From Bufo bufo (lineage: Eukaryota > Chordata > Amphibia > Anura > Bufonidae): a DNA stretch of 64,000 nt. The notes beneath the pieces are model-generated. The model was not told where the DNA came from, searched no databases, and worked only from the letters and a program-made list of their open reading frames with translations. Positions 34,065 through 45,535 of the stretch are shown here, one piece after another. Both the position numbers and the translations under genes were made by a program. Numbering within the stretch: the first letter of the stretch is position 1; every line of letters begins with the position of its first letter. The stretch spans positions 147,837,417-147,901,416 of the forward strand of contig NC_053391.1 of assembly GCF_905171765.1 (NCBI RefSeq), read 5' to 3'.

Positions 34065-35667
34065 CACTGCTCAAAAAAATAAAGGGAACACTTAAACAAC
34101 ACAATGTAACTCCAAGTCAATCACACTTCTGTGAAATCAAACTGTCCACTTAGGAAGCAACACTGAGTGACAATCAATTTCACATGCTGTTGTGCAAATG
34201 GGATAGACAACAGGTGGAAATTAAAGGCAATTAGCAAGACACCCCCAATAAAGGAGTGGTTCTGCAGGTGGTGACTACAGACCACTTCTCAGTTCCTATT
34301 CTTCCTGGCTGATGTTTTGGTCACTTTTGAATGCTGGCGGTGCTTTCACTCTAGTGGTAGCATGAGACGGAGTCTACAACCCACACAAGTGGCTCAGGTA
34401 GTGCAGCTTATCCAGGATGGCACATCAATGCGAGCTGTGGCAATAAGGTTTGCTGTGTCTGTCAGCGTAGTGTCCAGAGCATGGAGGCGCTACCAGGAGA
34501 CAGGCCAGTAGGTGCTACCAGGAGACAGGCCAGTACATCAAGAGACGTGGAGGAGGCCGTAGGAGGGCAACAACACAGCAGCAGGACCTCTACCTCTGCC
34601 TTTGTGCAAGAAGGAACAGGAGGAGCACTGCCAGAGCCCTGCAAAATGACCTCCAGCAGGCCACAAATGTGCATGTGTCTGCTCAAACGGTCAGAAACAG
34701 ACTCCATGAGGGTGATATGAGGGCCCGACGTCCACAGGTGGGGGTTGTGCTTACAGCCCAACACCGTGCAGGACGTTTGGCATTTGCCAGAGAACACCAA
34801 GATTGGCAAATTTGCCACTGGCGCCCTGTGCTCTTCACAGATGAAAGCAGGTTCACACTGAGCACATGTGACAGACGTGACAGAGTCTGGAGACGCCGTG
34901 GAGAACGTTCTGCTGCCTGCAATATCCTCCAGCATGACCGGTTTGGCATTGGGTCAGTAATGGTGTGGGGTGGCATTTCTTTGGAGGGCCGCACAGCCCT
35001 CCATGTGCTCGCCAGAGGTAGCTTGACTGCCATTAGGTACCGAGATGAGATCCTCAGACCCCTTGTGAGACCATATGCTGGTGCGGTTGGCCCTGGGTTC
35101 CTCCTAATGCAAGACAATGCTAGACCTCATGTGGCTGGAGTGTGTCAGCAGTTCCTGCAAGACGAAGGCATTGATGCTATGGACTGGCCCGCCCGTTCCC
35201 CAGACCTGAATCCAATTGAGCACATCTGGGACATAATGTCTCGCTTTATCCACCAACGTCACGTTGCACCACAGACTGTCCAGGAGTTGGCAGATGCTTT
35301 AGTCCGGGTCTGAGGGGAGATCCCTCAGGAGACCGTCCGCCACCTCATCAGGAGCATGCACAGGCGTTGTAGGGAGGTCATACAGGCACGTGGAGGCCAC
35401 ACACACTACTGAGCCTCATTTTGACTTGTTTTAAGGACATTACATCAAAGTTGGATCAGCCTGTAGTGTTTTTCCACTTTAATTTTGAGTGTGACTCCAA
35501 ATCCAGACCTCCATGGGTTGAAAAATTTGATTTCCATTTTTTTATTTTTGTGTGATTTTGTTGTCAGCACATTCAACTATGTAAAGAACAAAGTATTTCT
35601 GAAGAATTTAATTAATTAAGATCTAGGATGTGTTATTTTTGTGTTCCCTTTATTTTTTTGAGCAGTG
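34065..35667 (+). mobile_element. Tc1/mariner element, DD34E type, nested in the large TTAA repeat
   Basis: Starts cactgctcaaaaaaataaag after TA (34063-34064) and ends ctttatttttttgagcagtg at 35667; the right flank is TG where TA is expected. The related inverted copy at 48890-48900 shows the uninterrupted host (tattactatgtatta). Length about 1600 bases. Confidence 0.9.
34362..35411 (+). pseudogene. Tc1 transposase (DD34E), duplication frameshift and late stop
   Basis: It starts [20 protein letters not shown] at 34362. A tandem duplication of about 25 bases (gctaccaggagacaggccag occurs twice at 34487-34534) shifts the frame and gives TAG at 34509-34511. The main frame then runs from about 34669 through LFTDESRF (Asp, 34840), [22 protein letters not shown] (Asp, 35113) and LNPIEHIWD (Glu, 35218), with 34 residues between the last two acids. 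A TGA at 35311-35313 cuts off the last 32 codons, which are otherwise open to the normal GGHTHY end. Catalytic residues are intact, but the protein cannot be made whole. Confidence 0.88.
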
Positions 35668-35938
35668 TGTTATAGAGGTAGAAAAATTGAAACTTGGAAA
35701 TTTGAAATTTTTAAAAAATTTTTGCTAAATTTGGTTGTTTTTTTATAAATAAAAATGATTTTTTTAACTTCATTTTACCAGTGTCATAAAGTACAATATG
35801 TGACGAAAAAACTATCTCAGAATGGCCTGGATAAGTCAAAGCGTTTTAAAGTTATCACCACTTAAAGTGACACTGGTCAGATTTGCAAAAAATGGCCTGG
35901 TCCTAAGGTGAAATAAGGCGGTGTCCTTAAGGGGTTAA

Positions 35939-36291
35939 GAGTACAGACTATGTCTGCACATTCATGTCCAGCATTACTGAGTTTTGCTATGAATGTGACT
36001 TCCAGCGCCAGTTGTTGGAAATATGACTTGCTCTTATGGTTTTCAACTCATTTAGGACAAAACAAATGTGTGCTGTGCTCTTGGACATGGAACAAAATAG
36101 ACAACGATATAAATCAATGTTTATAGCCAGTTCAGCCTCATCCAGTTTAGTAAAACGTGCTTAACTGGAAGCAAATAACTTGCTCATTGAATTATGAGTT
36201 CTAGGATATGTTATCTAGTAACCAATTGCTCACAGTTTAAGTAAAGGTCATAGATGGAATAATTTGGATAAATTTATTAAAAACACGTCAC
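35939..36291. other. Unique intron DNA
   Basis: No feature recognised. Confidence 0.5.
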
Positions 36292-36858
36292 TTAAAGCAT
36301 ACCTGAGTTTTCAAAAATGTTTGCACAATGGCTGTGCTTCTTTGTACTGAAGGAACAGGTGATTTTTGGGCTTCCCTAAAGTCTTTTTCAGCCATATTAT
36401 TCTGTTTCAGCTGCACAGCTAGATACATTTCACTAAGGGGTAAGGGGCGTCTCCCTTCTGTGAAATCTGCCAGCACTGTACTACTGTGACATCCTCTCAT
36501 TTACTTCCCACTATGTTTGTTTTCAGCTCTGGAGTTCACAGAATAAATAAGTAGGGGAAACCACACTTACAGACACACAGGTAGCTTTGTAGAAGCAGTT
36601 GTTTTATCAGGCTCGGGAGCTCAGCTAACTCTTACCCCCCGCCCTCCCCCCTTCTGTTACTAGGGGTGGAACTTGCCTGACAACAGGCAGTGGATGGGAA
36701 ATTAGATGGAAGTGAGACCCCTAGTGGCCATGACTTTTACATGGCAAGACAGATTTTTTTCAGATGTAGCACCCAATTTTTTTCAATTTACTGATTTAGA
36801 AATTTGTTACTCCATTTTCTATTGAATGAAATTTTGTCAAAGTACAGTGACTCTTTAA
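36292..36858. mobile_element. TTAA MITE (AAAGCATACCTGAG left end)
   Basis: TTAA at 36292-36295 and 36855-36858; the right end is gtacagtgactctttaa. The middle has agtggccatgacttttacat, similar in position to motifs of the 14.4 and 29.6 kb repeat. It has no coding content. Confidence 0.55.
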
Positions 36859-37039
36859 ATTACTTGGCACGTTCTCAACAGTTAATGTACATTAGCACAA
36901 TTCTTTTTCACCTATTCCAGTTTATAAATCTTGCCTTAGCAGACATGTCCCACTTTGATTTTGATAAGCAATGAGAAAAGTTGTTTAGACTAGCATGAAA
37001 AGGCCAGTCTTGGCAAATCTAGGCCATAAACTGCTAATT

Positions 37040-37410
37040 GCGGGTTTACGTGACCTGATTATCAGACAGATTATTAGGGACGAATGTTCCTACTAGCGTT
37101 CGTTGCCAATAATCTGCCCGTCTAAAGCTGCAGCCGATCACCCCGATGAGAGTGAAACATTCGTTCATCGAGTGAAGCAGTTGTGCAGGTAAGTAAATGA
37201 TTGTTTCTGGGCTGCGGATCGTGCTGTCTAAATAAATATCATTTAGGTGTGTGAGGACGAGTGATAGCAGAAGTCCTCTCTCTTCCCCATACTGTCGAGG
37301 CGATTGCAGAATATACATGAAGCTTTTCAACTCCACTGAGCAAGCTGCCAATCGTCAGGAACTCTTCCTTCCCGATAATTGACTGCTCCTCGGAGAGTGT
37401 AAACCCATCT
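37040..37410. repeat. Interspersed repeat family R1, copy
   Basis: Shares gacagattattagggacgaa and gatcaccccgatgag with the other R1 copies. Contains a strong splice-donor-like caggtaagta at 37186-37195. Confidence 0.45.
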
Positions 37411-37648
37411 TATCTGTAAATAATTGGAGATGAGCTCCTTACAAGGTCATTCTGTAGTGGGAGTTTTTGACCAGGGATCCCCCACTTTCTCGTAACCGTT
37501 TCTAAGGCACTAAAAATTAAGTTTTCCTATACAGATTGGAGGCAGTGATATACAGGATATGGTAAAGCATTAGCTAAGCATTTTAGGTCTCCTTTACTGT
37601 CGGCATAGTTAACTGATGGTAATGACTTCTGAAGTTGTTACAGGATTA

Positions 37649-39787
37649 GGCCTCATGCACACAAACGTTTTTTTTCACGGTCCGCAAAAACAGGGTCCGT
37701 AGGTCCGTGATCCGTGACCGTTTTTTCGTCCGTGGGTCTTCCTTGATTTTTGGCGGATCCACGGACATGAAAAAAAAAGTCATTTTGGTGTCCGCCTGGC
37801 CGTGCGGAGCCAAACGGATCCGTCCTGAATTACAATGCAAGTCAATGGGGACGGATCCGTTTGACGTTGACACAATATGGTGCCATTTCAAACGGATCCA
37901 TCCCCATTGACTTTCAATGTAAAGTCCGGAGTCCCTTTTATACCATCAGATCGGAGTTTTCTCCAATCCGATGGTATATTTTAACTTGAAGCGTCCCCAT
38001 CACCATGGGAACGCCTCTATGTTAGAATATACTGTCGGATATGAGTTAGATCGTGAAACCTCATTTCCGACAGTATATTCTAACACAGAGACGTTCCCAT
38101 GGTGATGGGGACGCTTCTAGTTATAATATACTACAAACTGTGTACATGACTGCCCCCTGCTGCCTAGCAGCATCCGATCTCTTACAGGGGGCCGTGATCA
38201 GCACAATTAACCCCTCAGGTGCCGCACCTGAAGGGGTTAATTGTACTATCATATCCCCCTGTAAGAGATCAGGGCTGCCAGGCAGCAGGGGGCAGACCCA
38301 CCCCCTCCCCAGTTTGAATATCATTGGTGGCCAGTGCGCCCCCCCCCTTCCTCCCTCCATTGTAATAGATCGTTGGTGGCACAGTGTGCGCCCCCCCCCC
38401 CCCTTCCTCCCTCTATTGTAATAATTCGTTGGTGGCACAGTGTGCCCCCCCCCCCCTTCCTCCCTCTATTGTAATAAATCGTTGGTGGCAATTATTGGCC
38501 CCCCTCCCTCTATAGCATTAACAACATTGGTGGCCAGTGTGCGGCCTCCCATCTTGCGCCCCCCCCCCCCCGATCATTGGTGGCAGCGGGTTACTAGCAA
38601 TAGTACAAGATTCATACTTACCTGGGAGCTGTGATGTTCGTGTCCGGCCGGGAGCTCCTCCTACTGGTAAGTGACGGTTCATTTAGCAATGCGCCGCACA
38701 GACCTGTCACTGTCACTTACCAGTAGGTGGAGCTCCCGGCCGGACACGAACATCGCAGCAGCAGGTAAGTATGACTCTTCAACTATTGTACTATTGCTAA
38801 GTAACCATGGCAACGAGGACTGTAGTAGCGTCCTGGTTGCCATGGTTACCGATCGGAGCCCCAGCGATTAAACTGGGACTCCGATCGGAACTCCGCTGCC
38901 ACCAATGATGGGGGGGGGGAGATGGGAGGCCGCACACTGGCCACCAACGTTGTTAATGCTATAGAGGGAGGGGGGGGGGGCAATGGGGGGCGCACACTGT
39001 GCCACCAACGATTTATTACAATAGAGGGAGGAAGGGGGGGGGGGCGCACACTGTGCCACCAACGAATTATTACAATGGAGGGGGGGAGGGGGGGGGGCGC
39101 ACACTGTGCCACCAACGAATTATTACAATAGAGGGAGGGGGGGGGGGCCGCACTGGCCACCAATGATATTCAAACTGGGGAGGGGGGGGAGGGTCTGCCC
39201 CCTGCTGCCTGGCAGCCCTGATCTCTTACAGGGGGATATGATAGTACAATTAACCCTTTCAGGTGCCGCACCTGAAGGGGTTAATTGTGCTGATCACGGC
39301 CCCCTGTAAGAGATCGGGTGCTGCCGGGCAGCAGGGGGCAGTCTTGTACACAGTTTGTAGTGTATTCTAACTAGAAGCGTCCCCATCACCATGGGAACGC
39401 TTCTGTGTTAGAATATACTGTCGGTTCTGAGTTTTCACGAAGTGAAAACTCAGCTTTGAAAAAGCTTTATGCAGACGGATCTTCGGATCCGTCTGTATAA
39501 AAACTAAACTACGGCCACGGATCACGGACACGGATGCCAATCTTGTGTGCATCCGTGTTCTTTCACGGACCCATTGACTTGAATGGGTCCGTGAACCGTT
39601 GGCCGTGAAAAAAATAGGACAGGTCATATTTTTTTCACGGCCAGGAAACACGGATCACGGATGCGGCTGCAAAACGGTGCATTTTCCGATTTTTCCACGG
39701 ACCCATTGAAAGTCAATGGGTCCGCGAAAAAAAACGGAAAACGGCACAACGGCCACGGGTGCACACAACGGTCGTGTGCATGAGGCC
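37649..39787. mobile_element. 2.1 kb palindromic Harbinger-like MITE, TTA target
   Basis: Starts GGCCTCATGCACAC after TTA (37646-37648) and ends GTGTGCATGAGGCC before TTA (39788-39790). Most of 37930-39420 is one large inverted repeat centred near 38693, with arms of about 700 bases. Each arm contains a hairpin caggtgccgcacctg, several tandem units of about 57 bases (poly-C or poly-G, ccctctattgtaat, cgttggtggcacagtgtg) and paired splice-donor-like sites. Open frames inside read as proline or glycine tracts from the homopolymers and are not genes. Confidence 0.85.
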
Positions 39788-39790
39788 TTA

Positions 39791-41084
39791 CATGTAGGTT
39801 ATAGTAGGTCAAGTGGCTGCCAGAAAAGATTGGGAATCCCTACCAAGAGTTGTCCACCCCAAAAATGATTGATTGACTCATTGACATTGTTAACTTAGGG
39901 TTAGTGGTTTTTCATTAGCTGTCCCGTCCTTCAGCTCTAGATCTTTACCGGCACTGTTGTTTTTGAGACAAGTGCACAATGTGCCTGGTATGTTTGTTAG
40001 TGACATGCTGCCATGTCCTTGAACCACTTTTTTAAAACGGAAGAATGAGAGACTGTAAAGCAGCTTAAGTGTCTGTCCCTTGGCAGCTGACAGAAAAGTG
40101 ATCCGATACTTGGTCATCCCTCTCTACTCCCTTTCCAGGTGTCAACATGCCAGTAACCGTGTAGCAGTGCCATTTTCAGCAGCACATTCGTGTGGCGGGG
40201 GTCATGAGGCCAACAGGCAAAGCCATCATTCTTGGAGCCTCTGCCTGCGTCACTGAGGAGACATTGCTTAACTCTTTACAGATTGCTTGTGACTGTATAC
40301 ATCCAGGCCAATGGCACTCATTTCTGCATGGACTAAGTCAGTGACAGCAGAGCTCCCCTCAGGAGGCGGAGACGGTTCCTTACCATCCATGCCTTCCCCA
40401 TCACTAAATGAGTTCTGTGTATACAGATCAGGAACTGCAATGCGGCTTATTGCCCCTATCCTAGCAATTATGTGATCATCGACTGCTGGTTGTCTGTGTG
40501 AGCTGCTGGATCTTAGCAGTGAGCTTGTGTGACCTCTCTAGGGGCTTTATTTCCCCTGTAACTTGGGGCTAATATGTTTGCTTAAGTTACAGTAGGAAAC
40601 GGCAAAAAAAAAAAGTACTGCCCCAAACATCTTATGTGACCTCATGGCGGAGCGCAAAGTGTACAATAAAAACAGCAAAAAAGGACAAAATAAGTAAGAA
40701 TAACTAAAACAGCCACACTGTAGCTTCTAGCCCTGCCTCCCGGCGACCATAACCCATACATGCAATATAACAAAGTGACAGTTATAGAAAGGGTACATCA
40801 TTTTCATATATATATATAAACAAACAAACACAAAAAACATACCTTTCCTTTTCTTACATTTTTATATAAATTAAAAGCAATACTAAAACTTACTGAACAA
40901 TAAAGCCCCATATACCACCGAAAAAGTCACAAACATTGTTTACACATCTGAATGTAAAAAATGTATGACTTTCAAAGAAGCAAGAGGGGTAAATGTACAG
41001 TCTTGAATGCTTTACCAAAATGCAATCTTCATTTTTATAAGGTTGTTTGTGTATATATAACGGTGTGCAGCCATTTTGTTTTTT
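39791..41084. other. Mostly unique intron DNA
   Basis: No exon or repeat that I can delimit. Confidence 0.5.
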
Positions 41085-41440
41085 GTAACAGCGTCTGGAT
41101 AGGTCATCAATATTTTAGAAGGGTGGAGGTCTGACACCCTGCATTCCCATTGATCAGCTGTTTTTCTGTAGATCCAATTTTGGAGGTCGGTGCAGGAACC
41201 TTTGTGTACTGGATGGAGCTGGTAACTGCAGTTCCCTTCCCGTTGGAAGTGAATGGGAGCAGCACTGCGGTAACCGGCTCTATCTGCTACACAATGAACG
41301 GAGCATTGTAGTTCGGGTGGTGGAGGTACTCTGAAATACCTGATCGTTGTGAGTATGGGGTGTCAGACCCCTGCCATTCTTATGATGTTGGCCTATCCTG
41401 AGGATAGGCCATCAATATCATAGTCCTGGACAACCCCGTT
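41085..41440. mobile_element. T2-like TTAA MITE, diverged
   Basis: gataggtcatcaatatttta at left and ggataggccatcaatatcat at right, ending tggacaaccccgttt. The interior resembles the 9353-9683 copy (tctgacaccctg, gatcagctg). The TTAA sites are no longer intact. Confidence 0.6.
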
Positions 41441-41948
41441 TGAAGTCCCAAATGCAGCAGAAGCATGCAGCGCAGATTGGGACTTTATTTTCTTCCCCTT
41501 CAGTCAACTCCTGCAAGATGGGTTAGAAGTTTTTTCCACCAGTAGTCGAGTCTTACAGGAGGATCAAAACCAAAACTTGGCCACAGCTGCCTGCTTTGTC
41601 AAAACAGAAGCTCCTTGTGGGGTTAAAGGTTGACAAAAGCTGTGACTAACTTGAGAGGGTTGATCTTAGCAAATCTAATTTGTTGGAAAGGGCAATTAGT
41701 TCAGTCACTTAAGTAAAATATATTTTTTCCTCCCTCCTTTTTCCTTCAAGAATATGGTGAAGGAATAACTACATTTTGTAGTAATGTTTAATTGTAAAAA
41801 GATATAAAGCAAAACCATTTTTATGCTTGTTGTATTCAAGACCTGCACGATTTCTTCACTGTGGGACTGGTTCAGAAGGTTTCAGTATTGGATATAGATG
41901 TCCATTTCTTCATGGGCAGAAAATTCAGACTGCAGATATTTGAACCTT

Positions 41949-42170
41949 GGGCTACATTCACACGGCAGTGAAAAAAACGTCTGATAGAAAAGGCAAAGCG
42001 GTCCTTTTTTTAATGGACATTGTCACTGATGCCTTTCTGAGAAACGGACATTAAAAATGTTCCCCTTCCATTGTATGAGGGCTGTGAGTGAAAACGGCCA
42101 AAATAGAACATGTTCTATTTTTTTTACATCTGATATTCACTGGCCGTAAAAAAAAAACTGCTGTGTGAAT
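41949..42170. mobile_element. Harbinger-like MITE, diverged
   Basis: gggctacattcacacggcag at left and ctgctgtgtgaatagct at right are imperfect inverted ends. Confidence 0.5.
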
Positions 42171-42601
42171 AGCTCTGTAGACTAACTATTGTTCTAAAAA
42201 TGTCTGTTTTTCACTGTCATGGGAGTGTGGCCTCATTTGAGTGTACACTCCCTGCTGGTGCAGCTCTGTTGGAAGATCATTGGTGCCCGATGCAGGGGTC
42301 TCGGAATATGCCCTGCCACATTTGATCCCTGAGTTTCAGTACTATAATTTTCAGATGGACAATTACTCATTTAATTGCCTTTACCACCAATGCCTAATAA
42401 TGCATTCACTTCATTTGCCTCCACATTCAGGGCCAGCTGGCCCAACCTATCATGTTTCTGCAGTCGGTTCTGTATGTTTAAACATGTATGAAAGCCCTTA
42501 AAACACTTTTAATAAAAAAGCAAAATGTAGAAAAATTTGTCAAGCCATTGTGTGCTCTAAACAGTTAAACTTAGAGAAAGGGGAGCTAACTGTAATCTTT
42601 A

Positions 42602-42826
42602 GGGCTCATTCGGATTTGCAAAACATATATGCCAGCCGTGTGCTTTCCTCCTTTTGCGGAATGAAGCGTCCTGCCCTCTATAGAACTGTCCTATCCTTGT
42701 CCGCAAAATGGAGAAGAATAGGATATGTTTTATTTTTTATATTGAAGTGGATGGATCCGCATCCAATACGTGAAAAATCCAGATTGGATGTGGACAAAAA
42801 CCACGGTCGTGTGCATTAACCCTTTT
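42602..42826. mobile_element. Harbinger-like MITE, diverged
   Basis: Left end gggctcattcggatttgc, right end ggtcgtgtgcattaaccc; the inner gtccgcaaaatggag and tggatccgcatccaatacg are typical of the family in this window. Confidence 0.5.
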
Positions 42827-43127
42827 ATTGTAATATTTTAAATAAATGTAGGTCAAAAATAGATAATGCCATAAAACGCCAGTGGCGTAGGTGAGTGAGT
42901 GCACTTAATCAAATGAACGTTGCTCCGGAGCAGAGGTTGCTGTAGGAAGTACTGGGGTGTTTGTTGCTCCTCTATCACCCTATGTACTAGCTGGGTCAGG
43001 TAGCTCACTAAAATCTATGCAAGATGTAAGCGGAGCATCTGCCCTGAAAAGGGCAACCCCCGTCTTTGGAGCCAGACCCTATCCCTACTCTGGTTAAAAT
43101 ACCCTATTGCTGTGCATTTCAGTTATT

Positions 43128-43500
43128 TGAAGGGGTTGTCCAAGTTTTGAAAAAAATATAGCACTGTAAATCTGATGGTCAGCAATATATACATGAGCTA
43201 AGCAAGTTCCCTGGTTCTCTTCTGGCTTTTATTTACCTAGAATAACAACAATCTCTTCACTGCCTGCAGCTGCTCAGCAAAGCCTCCAGTCCGGAGTCTG
43301 TGCTGCCGATGGTAGAAGGGATTAATCTTTCCTGAAGAATCCAGTGGGAGGTAGACACAGGGCAAACAGGAGCTGCAGATAGCAGTGCAGGGGGGCGTGG
43401 CCAGCACAATGATGTCTCCTGCACAGACCTGTTCCACAGGCTTGTGCACCAAATATCAGAGCAGGAAGAGAAGCTGACATCACAGGTCACTGCCATGACG
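43128..43500. mobile_element. T2-like MITE, left end only
   Basis: Begins gaaggggttgtccaagtttt, a T2-type terminus; no matching right end found before the next repeat. Confidence 0.4.
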
Positions 43501-43650
43501 TCCCCATACAGAATGATTGTTTTTGGGCAGCAGAGTGCTGTTCAGACTACGCGATCTGCTGCTGGCAAATGATTTAGGCGACTGCACCAACGATCATCGG
43601 GTAATTGGTGGCATCTTTACACCGGACACGAACATTTGTTAGCAATAATG

Positions 43651-44973
43651 TTACCTCTTCACGACATCCGCAGTAAATTTTAACTCTTTAAAGATGTCGC
43701 CTTCTCCGGAACGGAGCAAGTGCCATAGCAAGTTTCATACAGCAGACTGCCGCGGCTAATGTTCACGTCGGTAGTGGTGATTGCAGACATTTAACCTATC
43801 AGATGCCATGGTCAAATGTGACCACGACATCTGAAAAGCTAGAAACCCGGAAGTGCGCAAAGATCGGGGATGGCGATTATTCAAAGTAATGAGCCTGAGC
43901 CTGTATTAGGCTTCCGGGCTCATTACTTGTATATTACAATTCAGACCAGCAGGTGGCAGCACTGAACTGTAGTATACCTATTTCTGTATAGCATAATAGA
44001 GAAAATTCCATTTCATTTTACAAATTGCAAGTTTTAAAAAAATATAAAAATTCGTATCACCACACTTTCCCCAAAATACCTAAACAATAAATAAAAAATC
44101 AACATCATAGACATCATGTGTGCGTATTTAACCAGTACTATTAAAATATATATATATATATTTATCCCATACAGTGAATGGCATAACGGGGGGAAAAAGG
44201 CAGATTTTCTCTTTTCATCACTTTACCTCCCAAAAAATACTTGAATAAAAAGTGATAAGAGATACACACCCCAAAATGGTATTAACAAAAACTACAGATT
44301 GTCATCCAGAAAACTGTAAATAAGTTATGGGGGTCAGAATATGGCGATAAAAAGAAAAAATTATTTTCTTTCAGTTAAATTTTTTATTATTATTTTTTTT
44401 TAGAATTAAAAGCAAGAAAAACTATACATATGTGGTATCACCATAATTATACTGACCTGGAGAATAAAGATCACAAGTCAGCTTTACCCCATAGTGAACG
44501 CCATAAAAAAGAAACCCCTAAGGGTCCATTCACACATCCGTTGTTTCTTTCCTGATCTGTTCCGTTTTTTGCTGAACAGATCTGGACCAGATCTGGACCC
44601 ATTCATTTTCAATGGGTCCTGAAAAAAAATCAGACATTGAGCTGTCCGTTTTTTTTTAGGACCCATTGAAAATGAATGGGTCCAGATCTGGTCCAGATCT
44701 GTTCAGCAAAAAACGGAACAGATCAGGAAAGAAACAACGGACGTGTGAATGGACCCTAAAGCTGTGGTGGAATTTTTTTTTTTTTTATTTTTTTTTAATT
44801 ATAAATTCCACCCCATTTGGAATTTTTTTCCTGCTTCCCACCATAATGCTTGCCATATTAAAGTACAATTTGTCCCGCAAAAAATAAGCCCTTATACAGC
44901 TATGTGAATGGAAAAAGGCAGGGAGCGAAAACACAAAAATGGAATGAAAATCGCGGCATCGTGAAGGTGTTAA
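43651..44973. mobile_element. TTAA-type element, 1.3 kb, with nested MITE
   Basis: The left end ttacctcttcacgacatccg and right end gcggcatcgtgaaggtgttaa are inverted repeats; the right target is TTAA and the left is TTAC. A 235 bp MITE is inserted at 44522. It has no coding content. Confidence 0.6.
44522..44756. mobile_element. 235 bp near-perfect palindromic Harbinger-like MITE, TAA target
   Basis: GGGTCCATTCACACATCCG after TAA (44519-44521) and CGTGTGAATGGACCC before TAA (44757-44759). The two halves are reverse complements over more than 100 bases each (for example gaacagatctggaccagatc against gatctggtccagatctgttc). It sits inside the 43651-44973 element. Confidence 0.88.
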
Positions 44974-45189
44974 AGTAATTTCCCACTGGACCAGGGTGGG
45001 TCACGCGAAAAACAAAACATTCAGTACAGCACAGTATATGGACCCACTGCATACACTGCCAATAGCTGTCAATTGAAGTGGGATACCAAAAGAATGTTCT
45101 CCAAGGATTGAGTATAGTCTGAGGGCATATTGTAATATGATTGCGTGCTTGTGGGGATCCACATTAGGAAGTGTTGAGCAATACTATAT

Positions 45190-45532
45190 TTGGAGAGCGA
45201 AGGTCCTTTTATACAGACCAATGATCTGGCAGATTATTGGGAATGAAGCAGACTCCCCTGATCATCAGTGGAGATGAGGGCTGCATTTACATGCAGAAAT
45301 CACCTCGGCTCCACGGGGGCATGCAATCAAAACAGCAATCTTGTTCCTATAGAAAATCATTATTCTGGTGTAGCAGATTGCGGTGTAGACAGCACTATCC
45401 GCTGCACAAGAATGATAATTTTTGGTGCAGTACTACACGATCACCCCCATAAACAAGCAATTTACTTATTCATCAGGTGATCCTTTGCCGGATCTTGAAA
45501 CCAGAAGGCAACACACATATGTGAAAGTAGCC
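45190..45532. repeat. Interspersed repeat family R1, copy
   Basis: Shares ggcagattattgggaatgaa, tgcatttacatgcagaaatc and atcaggtgatcctttg with other R1 copies. Ends tgtgaaagtagcc at the TAA shared with the next element. Confidence 0.45.
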
Positions 45533-45535
45533 TAA

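Larger units (their letters stand above)
31240..35938 (+). mobile_element. Large TTAA-type repeat with internal tandem units, copy 1 (with two nested insertions)
   Basis: The right end is ggcggtgtccttaaggggttaa, with TTAA at 35935-35938; the left boundary is uncertain. The inside has two kinds of tandem unit. One is of about 330-370 bp with ggtatcgccgcgtc, cctaacccctcagatgaaca and caagcgatcaaaaa (31.66-32.5 kb). The other is of about 400 bp with tttctactctaagggtgcat, cttcaaatgggacatggtg and ctcttgtggaacacctaaag (32.5-33.37 kb). An inverted relative occupies 48624-52261. Open frames of 60-100 codons reading LQMGHG... repeat with the unit and are not genes. Insertions at 33381-33893 and 34065-35667 split it. 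Confidence 0.7.

Noticed and set aside
38053..39163. Proline-rich or glycine-rich open frames
   Set aside because: They come from poly-C and poly-G runs inside the palindromic MITE.
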